Positions 17,795-26,712 of a DNA stretch of 64,000 bases are shown piece by piece. The stretch spans positions 1-64,000 of the forward strand of contig NZ_JRND01000021.1 in NCBI RefSeq assembly GCF_000758945.1, written 5' to 3'. Position numbers and translations under genes: made by a program. Position 1 is the stretch's first letter. Each line of letters starts with the position of its first letter. The stretch is from Lancefieldella parvula_C (lineage in GTDB: Bacteria > Actinomycetota > Coriobacteriia > Coriobacteriales > Atopobiaceae). The notes below the pieces were generated by a model. It did not search any database, was not told the DNA's origin, and was given only the letters and a program-made list of their open reading frames with translations.

Positions 17795-17954
17795 GGTAAA
17801 AAATGCGTTTAGTTGGTGTATTCATTTTGAAAATGAGATGTTTTGACTCAATTAGTAAAAGAAATAGTTAAAACTTTTTTGCTTATCCTGGGCAAACGCT
17901 AATATAAAAAGTTGAACTAAATTCCTTCATTCCCAACTAAACGCATTTTTTACC
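17795..17954. repeat. Inverted-repeat-bounded element, copy 1 (160 bp)
   Basis: The ends are exact 22-base inverted repeats (17795-17816 and 17933-17954) with core AAAAAATGCGTTTAGTTGG. Copies 2 (29235-29413) and 3 (56301-56479) have the same ends. The interior is AT-rich with no ORF. It shares TGGGCAAACG and the following A/T-rich part with copy 2. No target duplication is visible. It lies between two convergent genes. From 17955 to 18112 nothing further is seen. Confidence 0.85.
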
Positions 17955-18112
17955 GCCTGAAGTCCCAAAAACGGCAATTTTCCGAGTCCTGTGAAAATTT
18001 TGCTTATAAAACGTGTGAAATATGCAATTTCGTGCATAACCAGTAAATCAACGACAAATAGCCGGCGCTTCTATGGTGACGGAATCAAACTGTCGCCGGT
18101 AGTCTTACTAAG

Positions 18113-19780
18113 TTACTCGATTAGGCTGTATTCTCGTGAGCTAGCAGCAACAAAAGTGCTGCTCAACGTTAGCCGCTCAGATGCAGGGAACCAGCGTGTC
18201 GAGAAAACCGCACGTCCATCGTTCAGATAAATCTCCACGGTAGACCCATCAACAATAACGCGCAGGTCAAAAAGCTCCTTTAGCCTAATAGAGCGTTGAG
18301 TTCTGCCTGCAGCGGTGTCCTCGTCAATGAATTTCAGGGTAAAAGTGCCCTTGGAGTAAGAAAGCACAAGCGCGTCGTTGAGAGTAAGAGTTCCGTCTCC
18401 GGATATGTCCGTAATCTCAATATCTGCAGATAGTTGATCTATTTTGACGACAGCGTCGGCGACAAATTCCACACATTCTCGTCGCTTAGCATCAAGCTCT
18501 TTAACTGGATGTTGCAGGATAACACCATCATCAGACAACGAAAGTTCTCGGGGCAGAGTAAGGTTGTGGCAGAATTCAATGCCTTCAGGATAACTATGGT
18601 AAGTCGGATCGATGATGCCCATCCATCCAATCAAAATGGTTCGGCCAGAATCGTCGACGAACGTTTGAGGTGCGTAGAAGTCAAAACCATGATCCCAGAG
18701 CACAAAGCTATCGGTGAAAACAGTTTCGACATTGATAAGCCTTTGGCCCTCTGGAAGCGGAAAATAGCCCGACTGCCAGATGTTTTGCCACTTGTCGAGA
18801 GGCTCGCTTGAAGCACTTTCTTGCAAGTTAGCAGAATCGTTTAAGTGCGACCCCTTGGACGCACCGGCGCTTGGCTCCGTACCGGCGCTTGGCTCCGTAC
18901 CGGCGCTTGGCTCCGTACCAGTGCCTTCTCTTAGCCCCTGCGGACACACAGACAGAAACTCCTGGCCATCTAGCTGCACCAAAAAAGGACATTCCCACAT
19001 GTAGCCAAACGCCTCGCGCTGACCCAGGGCATTAGTCCCGCGTATAACCGAGTGGAGCGTCCACGACTCGCCACAATCATTTGAGTCGTAAATCAAAACC
19101 GCTCCCGAATCATGTCGTTCATCTGCGGTTCTTACGTTACCAGCTGCAGCATCTCTCTCGCGAGCGCCTAACAGCATGCGGAGAGCCCCGTCTTGCTCCC
19201 AAACCTTCGGGTCGCGCACGTTGTTTGTGCAGGTATCGGGGTAGTCGGCCGGCTTCAAAACAACGCACTTTGGCGAGAAATTCAGTCCATCTTCAGAGGT
19301 CACCATGACCTCATAGGCTTCTCGACCGACGTCAATGCCGTCGGCTTCTGGGTGTGTTTCGTCCATAACGTTGCCGGTGTAGAAGAGTCGCATGACCTCG
19401 CGGGCCGCTGCACTGCCGCGGGCGTCGTCGTTGCCGTCGCCGGCTGCCACAATGCCGCCGTGACCGCAGTCGCCGGCCGCCACACTGTCGTGACCACAGC
19501 CGCCTGCTGCGTCGTGTGTCTCAATCCAGGCCGAACCCGAAAACACACCGTCCTTATCGCAAGCTGCGTCTGGAGAAATCGCAATAGGTAGCGTCTCCCA
19601 AGAGAGCAAATCCTTGCTCACAGCATGTCCCCAGTAACGCAGCTCGTTGGCAGGCCACTCGGGAGTGTACTGGTAAAACGCGTGGTAGACGGACTTAAAC
19701 TGACAAAGTCCGTTTGGGTCATTCATCCAACCCTGAGGTGGGAAGAGATGAAACTGTGGCGTCCAAGAGTCGTTTGTCAT
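18113..19780 (-). CDS. GH32 sucrose-6-phosphate hydrolase / beta-fructofuranosidase
   Basis: A 555-residue glycoside hydrolase of family 32. The nucleophile motif WMNDPNG (near residue 18), the RDPK transition-state motif and the acid/base motif ECPF are all present, with a C-terminal beta-sandwich. No signal peptide, so it is cytosolic and likely cuts phosphorylated sucrose or fructosides. It is longer than usual because of low-complexity insertions: a Gly/Ala/His stretch near residue 120, one near 215, and a GTEPSA tandem repeat near 290 coded by three exact 18-bp units. Start at 19780 follows GAAAGGCGG; longer upstream starts give implausible leaders. No PTS gene lies beside it. Confidence 0.88.
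   Translation of the reverse strand: MTNDSWTPQFHLFPPQGWMNDPNGLCQFKSVYHAFYQYTPEWPANELRYWGHAVSKDLLSWETLPIAISPDAACDKDGVFSGSAWIETHDAAGGCGHDSVAAGDCGHGGIVAAGDGNDDARGSAAAREVMRLFYTGNVMDETHPEADGIDVGREAYEVMVTSEDGLNFSPKCVVLKPADYPDTCTNNVRDPKVWEQDGALRMLLGARERDAAAGNVRTADERHDSGAVLIYDSNDCGESWTLHSVIRGTNALGQREAFGYMWECPFLVQLDGQEFLSVCPQGLREGTGTEPSAGTEPSAGTEPSAGASKGSHLNDSANLQESASSEPLDKWQNIWQSGYFPLPEGQRLINVETVFTDSFVLWDHGFDFYAPQTFVDDSGRTILIGWMGIIDPTYHSYPEGIEFCHNLTLPRELSLSDDGVILQHPVKELDAKRRECVEFVADAVVKIDQLSADIEITDISGDGTLTLNDALVLSYSKGTFTLKFIDEDTAAGRTQRSIRLKELFDLRVIVDGSTVEIYLNDGRAVFSTRWFPASERLTLSSTFVAASSREYSLIE
18864..18917 (-). repeat. 18-bp tandem repeat inside the GH32 gene
   Basis: Three exact copies of CCGGCGCTTGGCTCCGTA (18864-18881, 18882-18899, 18900-18917). 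The unit is a multiple of three, so copy number can change without a frameshift. It encodes the (G)TEPSA repeat in a surface-loop insertion of the hydrolase. Confidence 0.9.
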
Positions 19781-19987
19781 AGCGCTCCGCCTTTCGCATT
19801 TCTTGCAATTATTATGGCATGCGCGCGCAAAGTTCGTGCAGGTAGGTTTAATTCGTTTTGAGTTGCGGTACAGTAAATGCATACAACATCCAAGGCCGCC
19901 GGCTGCGACCCGCACCCGCGTGACCGCACGACCCGCGCTCGCACCACCCGCACCGCGCCGACCTTGCCCGAACCAGAGAGGATGCCT

Positions 19988-21250
19988 ATGTCTGAAACCG
20001 CAACTAACCAGCTCCCCGATGTCGCCGAGCGCTTCATGCGCTACGTGCAGGTCGACTCCCAGTCCAACCCTGACAACGACACCGTCACCCCTTCAACGCC
20101 CGCTCAGCACGAGATGGCTCGCTACCTGGGCGAAGAGCTCAAGGTACTGGGCTGCACCGACGTCACCGTCGACGAGCACGCCTACGTCACCGGCACCTTC
20201 GCCGCATCCAAGGGCGCCGAGTCGGCTCCCGCGATGATGCTTTGCTCGCACCTGGACTCCGTCATCGACGCGCCCGCCTCGGGCATCAAGCCGCACGTCG
20301 TCCACTACGAGGGCGGTGATCTGGTCGCCGGCGTCGTTAACGGCAAGACCATCGCAACTACCCAGGAGCAGGTCCCTGACCTCAAGGATTTTGTGGGCAT
20401 GGACATCATCTGCTCCGACGGCTCCACGCTGCTTTCTGCTGACGATAAGGCCGGTGTGGCCGAGATCTGCGCGCTACTCAAGCGTCTGGGCGACAACCCC
20501 GAGCTTGCGCACCCTACGCTCAAGATTGCGTTTGTTCCCGACGAGGAAATCGGTCACGGAGCAAGCCTGCTTGACCTGGACAAACTCGGCGCAGCGTACG
20601 GCTACACCGTCGACGGCGAGGCTCTCGGCGAGTTCAACTACGAATGCTTCAACGCCGCCCACGCTGACGTCTACTTCAAGGGTGTCATGGTGCACCCCGG
20701 CAGCGCCAAGGACGTCATGATCAACGCAATCACTGTGGCATCCGAGTTCCAGCAGATGGTCCCCGCTTTCGAGCGTCCTGAGCACACCGAGGGCTACGAA
20801 GGTTTCTACCACCCAATCGTCATCGAGGGCTCCGCGTCCGAGGTTAAGCTCAGCTACATCGTCCGCGACCACGACGCCCAGATTTTTGCCAACCGCCAGC
20901 AGGTCCTGCAGGATATCGCCGCGTTCTTGAACAAGCGCTATGGCGAGAATACCGTCCGCGTTGAGATTCACCAGGAGTATCGCAATATGGCCGAGAAGTT
21001 CGACGGCTACGAGTTCCTGATTGATTATGCGCTTGAGGCAAATCGTGAGGTCGGTATTGAGCCTAAGCCAGTTGCCGCTCGTGGCGGTACCGATGGTGCC
21101 CAGCTCACCTTCCGCGGACTGCCATGCCCCAACATTGCTACCGGTGGATATAACGCCCACTCCGTGCGTGAGTTTGTCCCCGTGCCAAGCCTTGAAGTTA
21201 CCGTTGACCTTCTGGAGAAGCTCGTCGCCAAGTTTGCTGCCCGCAGCTAG
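19988..21250 (+). CDS. pepT: Peptidase T (tripeptide aminopeptidase)
   Basis: A 420-residue M20-family metallopeptidase that removes the N-terminal residue of tripeptides in the cytosol. Zinc ligands and catalytic residues are seen in CSHLDSV, SADDKAGVAE and PDEEIGHGA, and the lid domain and ARGGTDGAQLTFRGLPCPN block follow. The second of two close ATGs (19988) is favoured: AGAGAGG lies 6 bases before it. The upstream 100 bases are GC-rich CCGCACC-like repeats, shared in style with other spacers here. It is divergent from the GH32 gene. Confidence 0.93.
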   Translation: MSETATNQLPDVAERFMRYVQVDSQSNPDNDTVTPSTPAQHEMARYLGEELKVLGCTDVTVDEHAYVTGTFAASKGAESAPAMMLCSHLDSVIDAPASGIKPHVVHYEGGDLVAGVVNGKTIATTQEQVPDLKDFVGMDIICSDGSTLLSADDKAGVAEICALLKRLGDNPELAHPTLKIAFVPDEEIGHGASLLDLDKLGAAYGYTVDGEALGEFNYECFNAAHADVYFKGVMVHPGSAKDVMINAITVASEFQQMVPAFERPEHTEGYEGFYHPIVIEGSASEVKLSYIVRDHDAQIFANRQQVLQDIAAFLNKRYGENTVRVEIHQEYRNMAEKFDGYEFLIDYALEANREVGIEPKPVAARGGTDGAQLTFRGLPCPNIATGGYNAHSVREFVPVPSLEVTVDLLEKLVAKFAARS

Positions 21251-21350
21251 CACCTGCGCTGACCGCGCTGCTCGCGCCGCGCGCTGTCCGCGAGTCGCGC
21301 CGCCGTGCCGCGCTCGCACTGCCCGCGACCCGCGCCGTCGCATCGCGTGC
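21251..21350. repeat. GC-rich degenerate short-repeat spacer after pepT
   Basis: About 100 bases made of loosely repeated CCGCGC/CTCGCAC/GTCGCG words, beginning right at the pepT stop. Similar sequence precedes pepT (19895-19975) and the TetR gene (12050-12110). The word spacing is roughly 11 but too degenerate to be sure. No terminator is evident within it. Confidence 0.45.
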
Positions 21351-21495
21351 AACCGTTTGACGTGCTACTTTGCCATTCATAGCTAGATTTCTACCGTCTA
21401 CGCTCCCGTTCACCCTTGTCAATAAATGGTGTGCGGGGGCGTAGCATAATTATGAAGGGTCATTGTTCTTTTTTCACGGAGTAAGGGAGGTCGCA

Positions 21496-22038
21496 ATGCT
21501 CGCAGTGTTTTTTGGAATTGTTGTCGTTGCGGCACCCGTCGTAGCTGCGGTTTTAGAGCACTCGGGAAACGTTGGAATTTCTGAGCGTCGCCACAGCCAT
21601 CACGATACCTACGTGACTCCCGCCGCGCTTACACGTTCGCTCATTATTGACATGGCATTTGTCAGTGCCATTGCAGTTATTCTCGGCTGGCTTTGCTACG
21701 TTAACGTGTTTACGCCAAATCCAGACATTGTTATGGCGTTTTTTGCGTCCTTCTCGGTTGTCATGTTTATGGCGTGGTACATCTTGAGTCGTTATAAGGT
21801 CTCGCTTTTTGATGACGAGATGGTTGTAGTGCCCTTTGTAGGCTCTGAAATTTCCATCAACTACCAGGACATTAAGCGCATGGAGTGGGTTGGCGGCCGT
21901 CGGGGCTCCGGGTTTAGAGATCTTCTAATTTTGACTTCGAATGCGTCAAAGGTGCGTCTCTCGGGTATGATTGGACTAGACCAAGTGTTGCTCAAGATTG
22001 ATCGCTTTGACGTCTTGGCACATAGTTCAAATATGTAG
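21496..22038 (+). CDS. Predicted membrane protein with C-terminal PH-like domain
   Basis: 180 residues, not assigned to a named family. There is one hydrophobic helix at the N-terminus (LAVFFGIVVVAAPVVAAVL). A His-rich loop (RRHSHHDTY) follows, then two more helices (about 54-75 and 79-99). The remaining 80 residues look like a compact beta domain (KVSLFDDEMVVVPFVGSEISI...IKRMEWV) of the kind seen in bacterial PH-domain membrane proteins. The ATG at 21496 follows GGGAGG. Function unknown. Confidence 0.7.
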   Translation: MLAVFFGIVVVAAPVVAAVLEHSGNVGISERRHSHHDTYVTPAALTRSLIIDMAFVSAIAVILGWLCYVNVFTPNPDIVMAFFASFSVVMFMAWYILSRYKVSLFDDEMVVVPFVGSEISINYQDIKRMEWVGGRRGSGFRDLLILTSNASKVRLSGMIGLDQVLLKIDRFDVLAHSSNM

Positions 22039-22160
22039 AAGTACAAAGATGCAGCTTGGAGCTGTGTCAGCTTTAAGTCACATTGCTTACGTCAACTTGA
22101 AGCTGCGACGTACCATGCGTCCACACCAACCTGCGCAGCGTACAGCAACGGGGGACGTTT

Positions 22161-23018
22161 GTGATTAAGCTTGTTTTATCTGATATGGACAACACGCTGG
22201 TACCTTTTGGCAACAGACGCGTGTCGGACTTCACACGCAAGGCTATTCACACGCTCCTGGAAGAAACGGACATCGCGTTTGGCCCCTGTACCGGCCGAGA
22301 TTACGTTGAGTTGATGCGTCTCTTCAGCCTCGACGAGGCGTGCATGCAAACAGGCGTCATGTCCACGGGCAAGCGCGTGCTGTATAAAGGCAAGACCATC
22401 TCGCTCTCCATCTTTGACCACAAAACGTTGCAGGGTGTCGCAGATGCTCTTGCTGACGAGAAGAACATGTTCTTGGTCTGCTATCCAGAGAAGACCAACC
22501 TCTTTAACCCGGCATATGTTGTCGGCCCGCTGGACAAAGACATTCTCGCCGATTACGAGCGCAAACTGGTGTTTGTCTCGGGCATTGTTGATCAAGTCCC
22601 GGACGACGTCGATTTTGTCGCCGCAACAATTGCGTGCCCAGGCACGGAGGAGGACATGGAGCGCTGTCGCCAAAAGGTGGCCGCAGCTTGTCCAGACGTG
22701 TACACCATGTCGGTTGTCCCTCAGTGGTTTGACGTGCTTCCCAAGGGTGTGTCCAAGCTGACTGGTTTTGAGACACTCCTGGAAAGAACAGGCATTTCTC
22801 CAGAAGAGGTGCTCGTTTTTGGAGATGGCGAGAATGACGTTGAGATTTTAAGTAAAGTTCCGCACTCGGTGGCGGTGGCAAACGCAATTCCAGAGGTCAA
22901 GCAGGTAGCAAGGCACCACGTAGGTGCATCTGCAGATGACGGCGTTGCGCATGCCTTGCTTGAGCTGGTACGCGCAACAAAAGCAGGGGAGACTCCCCGT
23001 TTTATGATGGAGAACTAG
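22161..23018 (+). CDS. HAD-superfamily phosphatase, Cof type (1)
   Basis: A 285-residue hydrolase starting with GTG behind GGGGG. Motif I is SDMDNTL, motif II/cap region follows, and motif IV is GDGENDVEIL near residue 223. Cof-type enzymes dephosphorylate sugar phosphates, FMN/PLP-like or nucleotide substrates; the substrate cannot be read from sequence. It is followed after one base by a second, similar gene, so the two arose by duplication or work together. Confidence 0.85.
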   Translation: MIKLVLSDMDNTLVPFGNRRVSDFTRKAIHTLLEETDIAFGPCTGRDYVELMRLFSLDEACMQTGVMSTGKRVLYKGKTISLSIFDHKTLQGVADALADEKNMFLVCYPEKTNLFNPAYVVGPLDKDILADYERKLVFVSGIVDQVPDDVDFVAATIACPGTEEDMERCRQKVAAACPDVYTMSVVPQWFDVLPKGVSKLTGFETLLERTGISPEEVLVFGDGENDVEILSKVPHSVAVANAIPEVKQVARHHVGASADDGVAHALLELVRATKAGETPRFMMEN

Positions 23019-23019
23019 C

Positions 23020-23817
23020 ATGATTAGACTCATTGCATCGGACATGGACGGTACGCTACTGGACCAGAACTCCGAGGTTCCGCCAGAGACATTTGAGCTT
23101 ATCGAAGAGCTGTACAAGCACGGCGTTCACTTCGTGGCAAGTTCCGGTCGTCGTTACGATACACTGCGTTGGCTGTTTGAGCCGGTTGCAGATAAGATTG
23201 ACTACGTGGCCTCTCTTGGCACGCAGGTCTATGTTGAGAACGAGGTCATCGACCGCGAGGTTTTCTCGTCAGCTTCTATTCGTAAGCTGTTTGAGTTGAC
23301 GTCTGAGTTTGACTGCATTCATCTGGTTGTTTATGACCGCACGCATACGTATCTGTTGGACGATCAGAGTTCGTTTGTGCGTGAGCTGGATAAAGACCTG
23401 CCAAACGCCGAGCGCGTGTTTGATCCGCCTTCACCTGACGTTAGTATCATCAAGGCTGCTATTTGCTGCGATTCAAGGGCTCGCTCCATGGATATGGCTA
23501 TGATTCTTGAGCGCGAGATGGGCGATAGGCTTTCGTTCATGCCTTCTGGAGAGACCTGGATTGACGTGGTGCCTCGTGGTGTGAACAAGGCTACGGGACT
23601 TGAGCAGATCCGCAGGTACTATGGCATTTCTCGTGACGAGATTGCCGTCTTTGGCGATTCTATGAACGATTACGCTATGCTGCGTTACGCCGGCACTGCG
23701 TACGTTATGGACAACGCTCGCTACGCGCTCAAGACGATTGCCTCCAAGGTTATTGCGCCTAACATCGAGCAGGGTGTCCAGAAAGAAATGCGTCGTATTC
23801 TGGAAGAGCTGGCGTAA
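23020..23817 (+). CDS. HAD-superfamily phosphatase, Cof type (2)
   Basis: A 265-residue paralogue of the preceding gene. Motif I is SDMDGTLLD, and GDSMNDYAML is the Mg-binding motif IV. The PRGVNKATGLEQI stretch before it is typical of the Cof IIB group. It starts one base after the upstream stop, so it is in the same operon. The substrate is unknown. Confidence 0.88.
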   Translation: MIRLIASDMDGTLLDQNSEVPPETFELIEELYKHGVHFVASSGRRYDTLRWLFEPVADKIDYVASLGTQVYVENEVIDREVFSSASIRKLFELTSEFDCIHLVVYDRTHTYLLDDQSSFVRELDKDLPNAERVFDPPSPDVSIIKAAICCDSRARSMDMAMILEREMGDRLSFMPSGETWIDVVPRGVNKATGLEQIRRYYGISRDEIAVFGDSMNDYAMLRYAGTAYVMDNARYALKTIASKVIAPNIEQGVQKEMRRILEELA

Positions 23818-23905
23818 GATTTGTGCAAAGGTCGTGCAATGAAGGTGCAGAATTCATAATTGCCGCCGAAGAATTGTGGAAGCTGTGATAAACTTCTACA
23901 GTCAC

Positions 23906-23981
23906 GGGCGATTGGCGCAGCGGCTAGCGCAGGTGCTTTACACGCACAAGGCCGGGAGTTCAAATCTCTCATCGCCCACCA
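23906..23981 (+). tRNA. tRNA-Val (anticodon TAC)
   Basis: The acceptor stem GGGCGAT (23906-23912) pairs with ATCGCCC (23971-23977), followed by A and an encoded CCA. The anticodon stem GTGC/GCAC encloses loop TTTACAC, anticodon TAC. The T arm is GGGAG-TTCAAAT-CTCTC. Confidence 0.95.
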
Positions 23982-23991
23982 TGGAACCTCA

Positions 23992-24019
23992 CGCGGCGCC
24001 CTCGGGTGTCGCGTTTTTT
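23992..24019 (+). terminator. Terminator between tRNA-Val and rph
   Basis: CGCGGCGCC (23992-24000) pairs with GGTGTCGCG (24005-24013), two G-T wobbles, then six T (24014-24019). It separates the tRNA transcript from rph, whose start is only 13 bases further, so rph translation would begin almost at the hairpin on read-through RNA. Confidence 0.7.
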
Positions 24020-24031
24020 CTTAGGAGTGCA

Positions 24032-24817
24032 ATGAATAACCAGGTAGAAAACGCGTTTTCTGGCGAGAAGCCCGCGCAGACTGACACCGCCGCGCAGGTT
24101 GCGCGTTCGTCCGACCGCGCGTGGGACCAGATGCGCCCCGTCACCCTCGAGCGCAACGTTATGAAGAACGCAGACGGATCGTGCCTGGTCACGTTTGGCG
24201 ACACGCGCGTCCTGTGCACCGCCACCGTCGAGGAAGGCGTTCCCGCGTGGCGACGCAGTTCTCGCGCGGGTTGGGTCACGGCTGAATATGCCATGCTACC
24301 TGCGTCGACTAACCGCCGCACCAAGCGAGAGCGCGCCAACCGCAAGGGTCGCTCCATGGAGATTGAGCGCCTGATCGGCCGCTCGCTGCGCTCCGTTGTT
24401 GACCTCAATCGCCTAGGCGAGTACACCATTACGCTGGACTGTGACGTTCTTCAGGCAGATGGCGGCACCAGAACCGCCAGTATCACGGGCGCTTGGGTGG
24501 CGCTTCACGACGCACTCTATTCACTTGTCGAGAAGGACCTCCTGCCCAGACTTCCTCTTACAGGTCAAGTAGCTGCGATTTCTATGGGATACGTAAACGG
24601 TCAGCCGCTGCTGGACCTTGACTATCCCGAGGATTCTCATGCGGACATTGACATGAACCTTGTGGGAACAGAAACTGGACAGATAATTGAAGTACAAGGA
24701 ACAGGCGAGGGCGGTCCATTTGATCGCGGGCAACTCAACCAGCTGCTCGACCTTGGTCAAGCAGGCATCGCTCACCTTGTTGACCTGCAAAATCAAGTGA
24801 CTGGATTTAGGGAGTAA
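24032..24817 (+). CDS. rph: Ribonuclease PH
   Basis: A 261-residue phosphorolytic 3'-5' exoribonuclease that trims tRNA 3' ends. Family marks are GDTRVLCTATVEEGVPAW, the basic TNRRTKRERANRKGRSMEIERLIGRSLR phosphate/RNA-binding region, DCDVLQADGGTRTASITGA and GTGEGGPFDRGQL. An N-terminal extension of about 25 residues precedes the usual RPVTLERN start of the fold. ATG at 24032 has AGGAG upstream. It lies behind a tRNA gene and 2 bases before rdgB, a common rph-rdgB pair. Confidence 0.94.
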   Translation: MNNQVENAFSGEKPAQTDTAAQVARSSDRAWDQMRPVTLERNVMKNADGSCLVTFGDTRVLCTATVEEGVPAWRRSSRAGWVTAEYAMLPASTNRRTKRERANRKGRSMEIERLIGRSLRSVVDLNRLGEYTITLDCDVLQADGGTRTASITGAWVALHDALYSLVEKDLLPRLPLTGQVAAISMGYVNGQPLLDLDYPEDSHADIDMNLVGTETGQIIEVQGTGEGGPFDRGQLNQLLDLGQAGIAHLVDLQNQVTGFRE

Positions 24818-24819
24818 CC

Positions 24820-25470
24820 ATGAGTCAAAACAGTGAAAATCAAGGTTCTAACGCTGTGACCTTTGATCCAAATACAACCGTGGTAGTTGCAACGGGCAAC
24901 GCTCACAAACTTGTTGAGATTGAGGCTATCCTCTCTAAGGTAATGACTGGTATGAGCTTTGTAGCGCTTGGTCAGCTGGGCGATTTTCCTGATCCAGAGG
25001 AGAACGGTCAGACGTTCCGTGACAACGCTCTGATTAAGGCAATGGCCGCGCTTGACGAGGTAGATTGCGTAGCGGCTATTGCAGACGACTCCGGCATTTG
25101 TGTTGACGCTCTGGACGGAGCTCCTGGAATCTATTCTGCTCGTTATGCTGGCGAGCATGGCAATGATGCTGCAAACAATCAGAAACTGCTGGCAGAGCTT
25201 GCTGACGTTGCTGATGAGGACCGCACTGCTCGCTTCCACTCCACCATTGCTCTGGTCTACAGAGACGGATCTGTGCTGGTAGGAGAGGGTGACTGCGAGG
25301 GCGTTATTGGCCACGAGCCAAAGGGTCACAATGGCTTTGGCTACGACCCACTCTTCTGGCCAGAGGATGCTCCAGGTAAAACCATGGCAGAGCTTGAGCC
25401 TGACGAGAAGAACGCTATATCGCATCGTTTCCACGCTCTGCAGGATCTTTCCAAGCAGATTCTGGGATAG
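24820..25470 (+). CDS. rdgB: Non-canonical purine NTP pyrophosphatase (RdgB/HAM1)
   Basis: A 216-residue house-cleaning enzyme that hydrolyses dITP, XTP and ITP to the monophosphates. It has ATGNAHKLVEI at the N-terminus, ADDSGICVDAL, the GHNGFGYDPLFWP nucleobase site and ISHRFHAL. Start is 2 bases past the rph stop, so they are co-transcribed. The first 15 residues are a loose extension. Confidence 0.94.
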   Translation: MSQNSENQGSNAVTFDPNTTVVVATGNAHKLVEIEAILSKVMTGMSFVALGQLGDFPDPEENGQTFRDNALIKAMAALDEVDCVAAIADDSGICVDALDGAPGIYSARYAGEHGNDAANNQKLLAELADVADEDRTARFHSTIALVYRDGSVLVGEGDCEGVIGHEPKGHNGFGYDPLFWPEDAPGKTMAELEPDEKNAISHRFHALQDLSKQILG

Positions 25471-25484
25471 GCGACGTCGGCTCT

Positions 25485-25676
25485 GCGTCAGATTTGCGTC
25501 AGGGTCATGTCAGGTTTGCGTCAGATTCCTGACAGATAACTGCCGCTATGTCAGACTCACGTCAGAATCGCGACAGATTCCTGACAGATTCCAGACAGAA
25601 AACTACCGCCGCGTCAGACTTGCGTCGGCTTCACGTCAGAAACACGTCAGAATAGCGACAGAATAGCGACAAAAAC
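25485..25676. repeat. Array of 11-bp degenerate repeats (forward)
   Basis: 192 bases that divide without remainder into fourteen 11-mers and two 19-mers (11+8). Typical units are GCGTCAGATTT, ACGTCAGAATC, GCGACAGATTC; consensus NCGWCAGANTY. The 19-mers start at 25529 and 25592. The array begins 14 bases past the rdgB stop. A reverse-oriented array of the same unit lies at 27518-27638. No ORF. Confidence 0.85.
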
Positions 25677-25695
25677 ACGCCATATAACAGGTCAA

Positions 25696-25742
25696 AACCG
25701 GTCAGCGAGATATTTGTTCTTCTCGCCGACCGGTTACTTTTT
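25696..25742 (+). terminator. Terminator after rdgB
   Basis: AACCGGTCAGCGAGA (25696-25710) pairs with TCTCGCCGACCGGTT (25721-25735) with one internal mismatch, then ACTTTTTT. It ends the rph-rdgB operon after the 11-bp array. Confidence 0.8.
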
Positions 25743-25798
25743 TGCTTGTTTCAAATGTTAAACTAAATATAACTGTGACTTCTGTCTTGGAGGAAAGC

Positions 25799-26533
25799 AT
25801 GAGGATTGTTCGCACTCGCGATTACGAGGACATGAGCAGAAAAGCTGCAAATGTTATTTCTGCACAAATCATTTTGAAGCCAAATTGCGTTCTTGGCCTG
25901 GCAACTGGTTCAACGCCAATTGGCACCTATGCTCAGCTCGCTGATTGGTGCAAGAGGGGAGACCTGGACTTTTCGCAGGTTTCTACGTATAACCTTGACG
26001 AGTACCGCGGTCTTTCTCACGACGATCCTCAAAGCTATCACTATTTCATGCGCAAAAACCTCTTTGACCTGGTAAATATTGATCTTGAGAACACTCATGT
26101 GCCCGATGGCTCTAATCCTGACGTCGAGGCAGCTTGCGCCGAGTACGATAGGCTTGTTGCTAAGGCTGGCTATCCTGACCTGCAGCTTCTTGGTATTGGT
26201 CACAACGGTCACATTGGCTTCAACGAGCCTGACGACCATTTTTCCAAGGGTACGCACTGCGTTGACCTCACCGAGAGCACCATTCAGGCAAACAGCCGCT
26301 TGTTTGAGCGCATGGAGGACGTCCCTCGTCAGGCTTACACCATGGGCACGCAGACCATCATGTTCGCGCGCAGCATTCTGATTGTGGCTAGCGGCGAGGA
26401 CAAGGCTAAGGCTGTTTACGACATGTGCTACGGCAACGTTTCGCCTCAGTGCCCAGCCTCTATCCTGCAGCTTCATACTAACTGCACCGTTATTGCTGAC
26501 GAGGCCGCCCTCTCGCTCTGCCCAGCTGAGTAA
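25799..26533 (+). CDS. nagB: Glucosamine-6-phosphate deaminase
   Basis: A 244-residue enzyme converting glucosamine 6-phosphate to fructose 6-phosphate plus ammonia. Marks: GLATGSTPIGTYAQL, the NLDEYRGL segment with the catalytic Asp, and LLGIGHNGHIGFNEP with the catalytic His and Glu. ATG at 25799 follows GGAGG. It stands alone between two terminators, though the MupG/PTS cluster at 44-51 kb would produce amino-sugar phosphates for it. Confidence 0.95.
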   Translation: MRIVRTRDYEDMSRKAANVISAQIILKPNCVLGLATGSTPIGTYAQLADWCKRGDLDFSQVSTYNLDEYRGLSHDDPQSYHYFMRKNLFDLVNIDLENTHVPDGSNPDVEAACAEYDRLVAKAGYPDLQLLGIGHNGHIGFNEPDDHFSKGTHCVDLTESTIQANSRLFERMEDVPRQAYTMGTQTIMFARSILIVASGEDKAKAVYDMCYGNVSPQCPASILQLHTNCTVIADEAALSLCPAE

Positions 26534-26620
26534 AACTTGGTTGATCCAAAACATCCAAAAGGTATCCAAAGGGCATCTTAAAGGCGCCTTAAAAGCTTTA
26601 AATAGCATCTGCCGAGAAAA

Positions 26621-26652
26621 CAAAACTCCCATTCAGGTGAATGGGAGTTTTT
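26621..26652. terminator. Bidirectional terminator between nagB and a convergent gene
   Basis: AAAACTCCCATTCA (26621-26634) pairs perfectly with TGAATGGGAGTTTT (26637-26650). T-runs exist on both strands, so it can stop nagB and the opposing gene. The 80 bases before it have no gene. Confidence 0.85.
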
Positions 26653-26712
26653 TCTTGCAGTTTATGATGTGTAAGCGTTGTACGCGGGTGTTTAACGACG
26701 CTCTGAAAATTA

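Noticed and set aside
17795..17954. Insertion sequence
   Set aside because: It is only 160 bp, has no transposase frame and no visible target duplication; listed as an inverted-repeat element instead.
25485..25676. CRISPR array
   Set aside because: The units are 11 bp, degenerate and adjacent with no spacers, and there are no cas genes.
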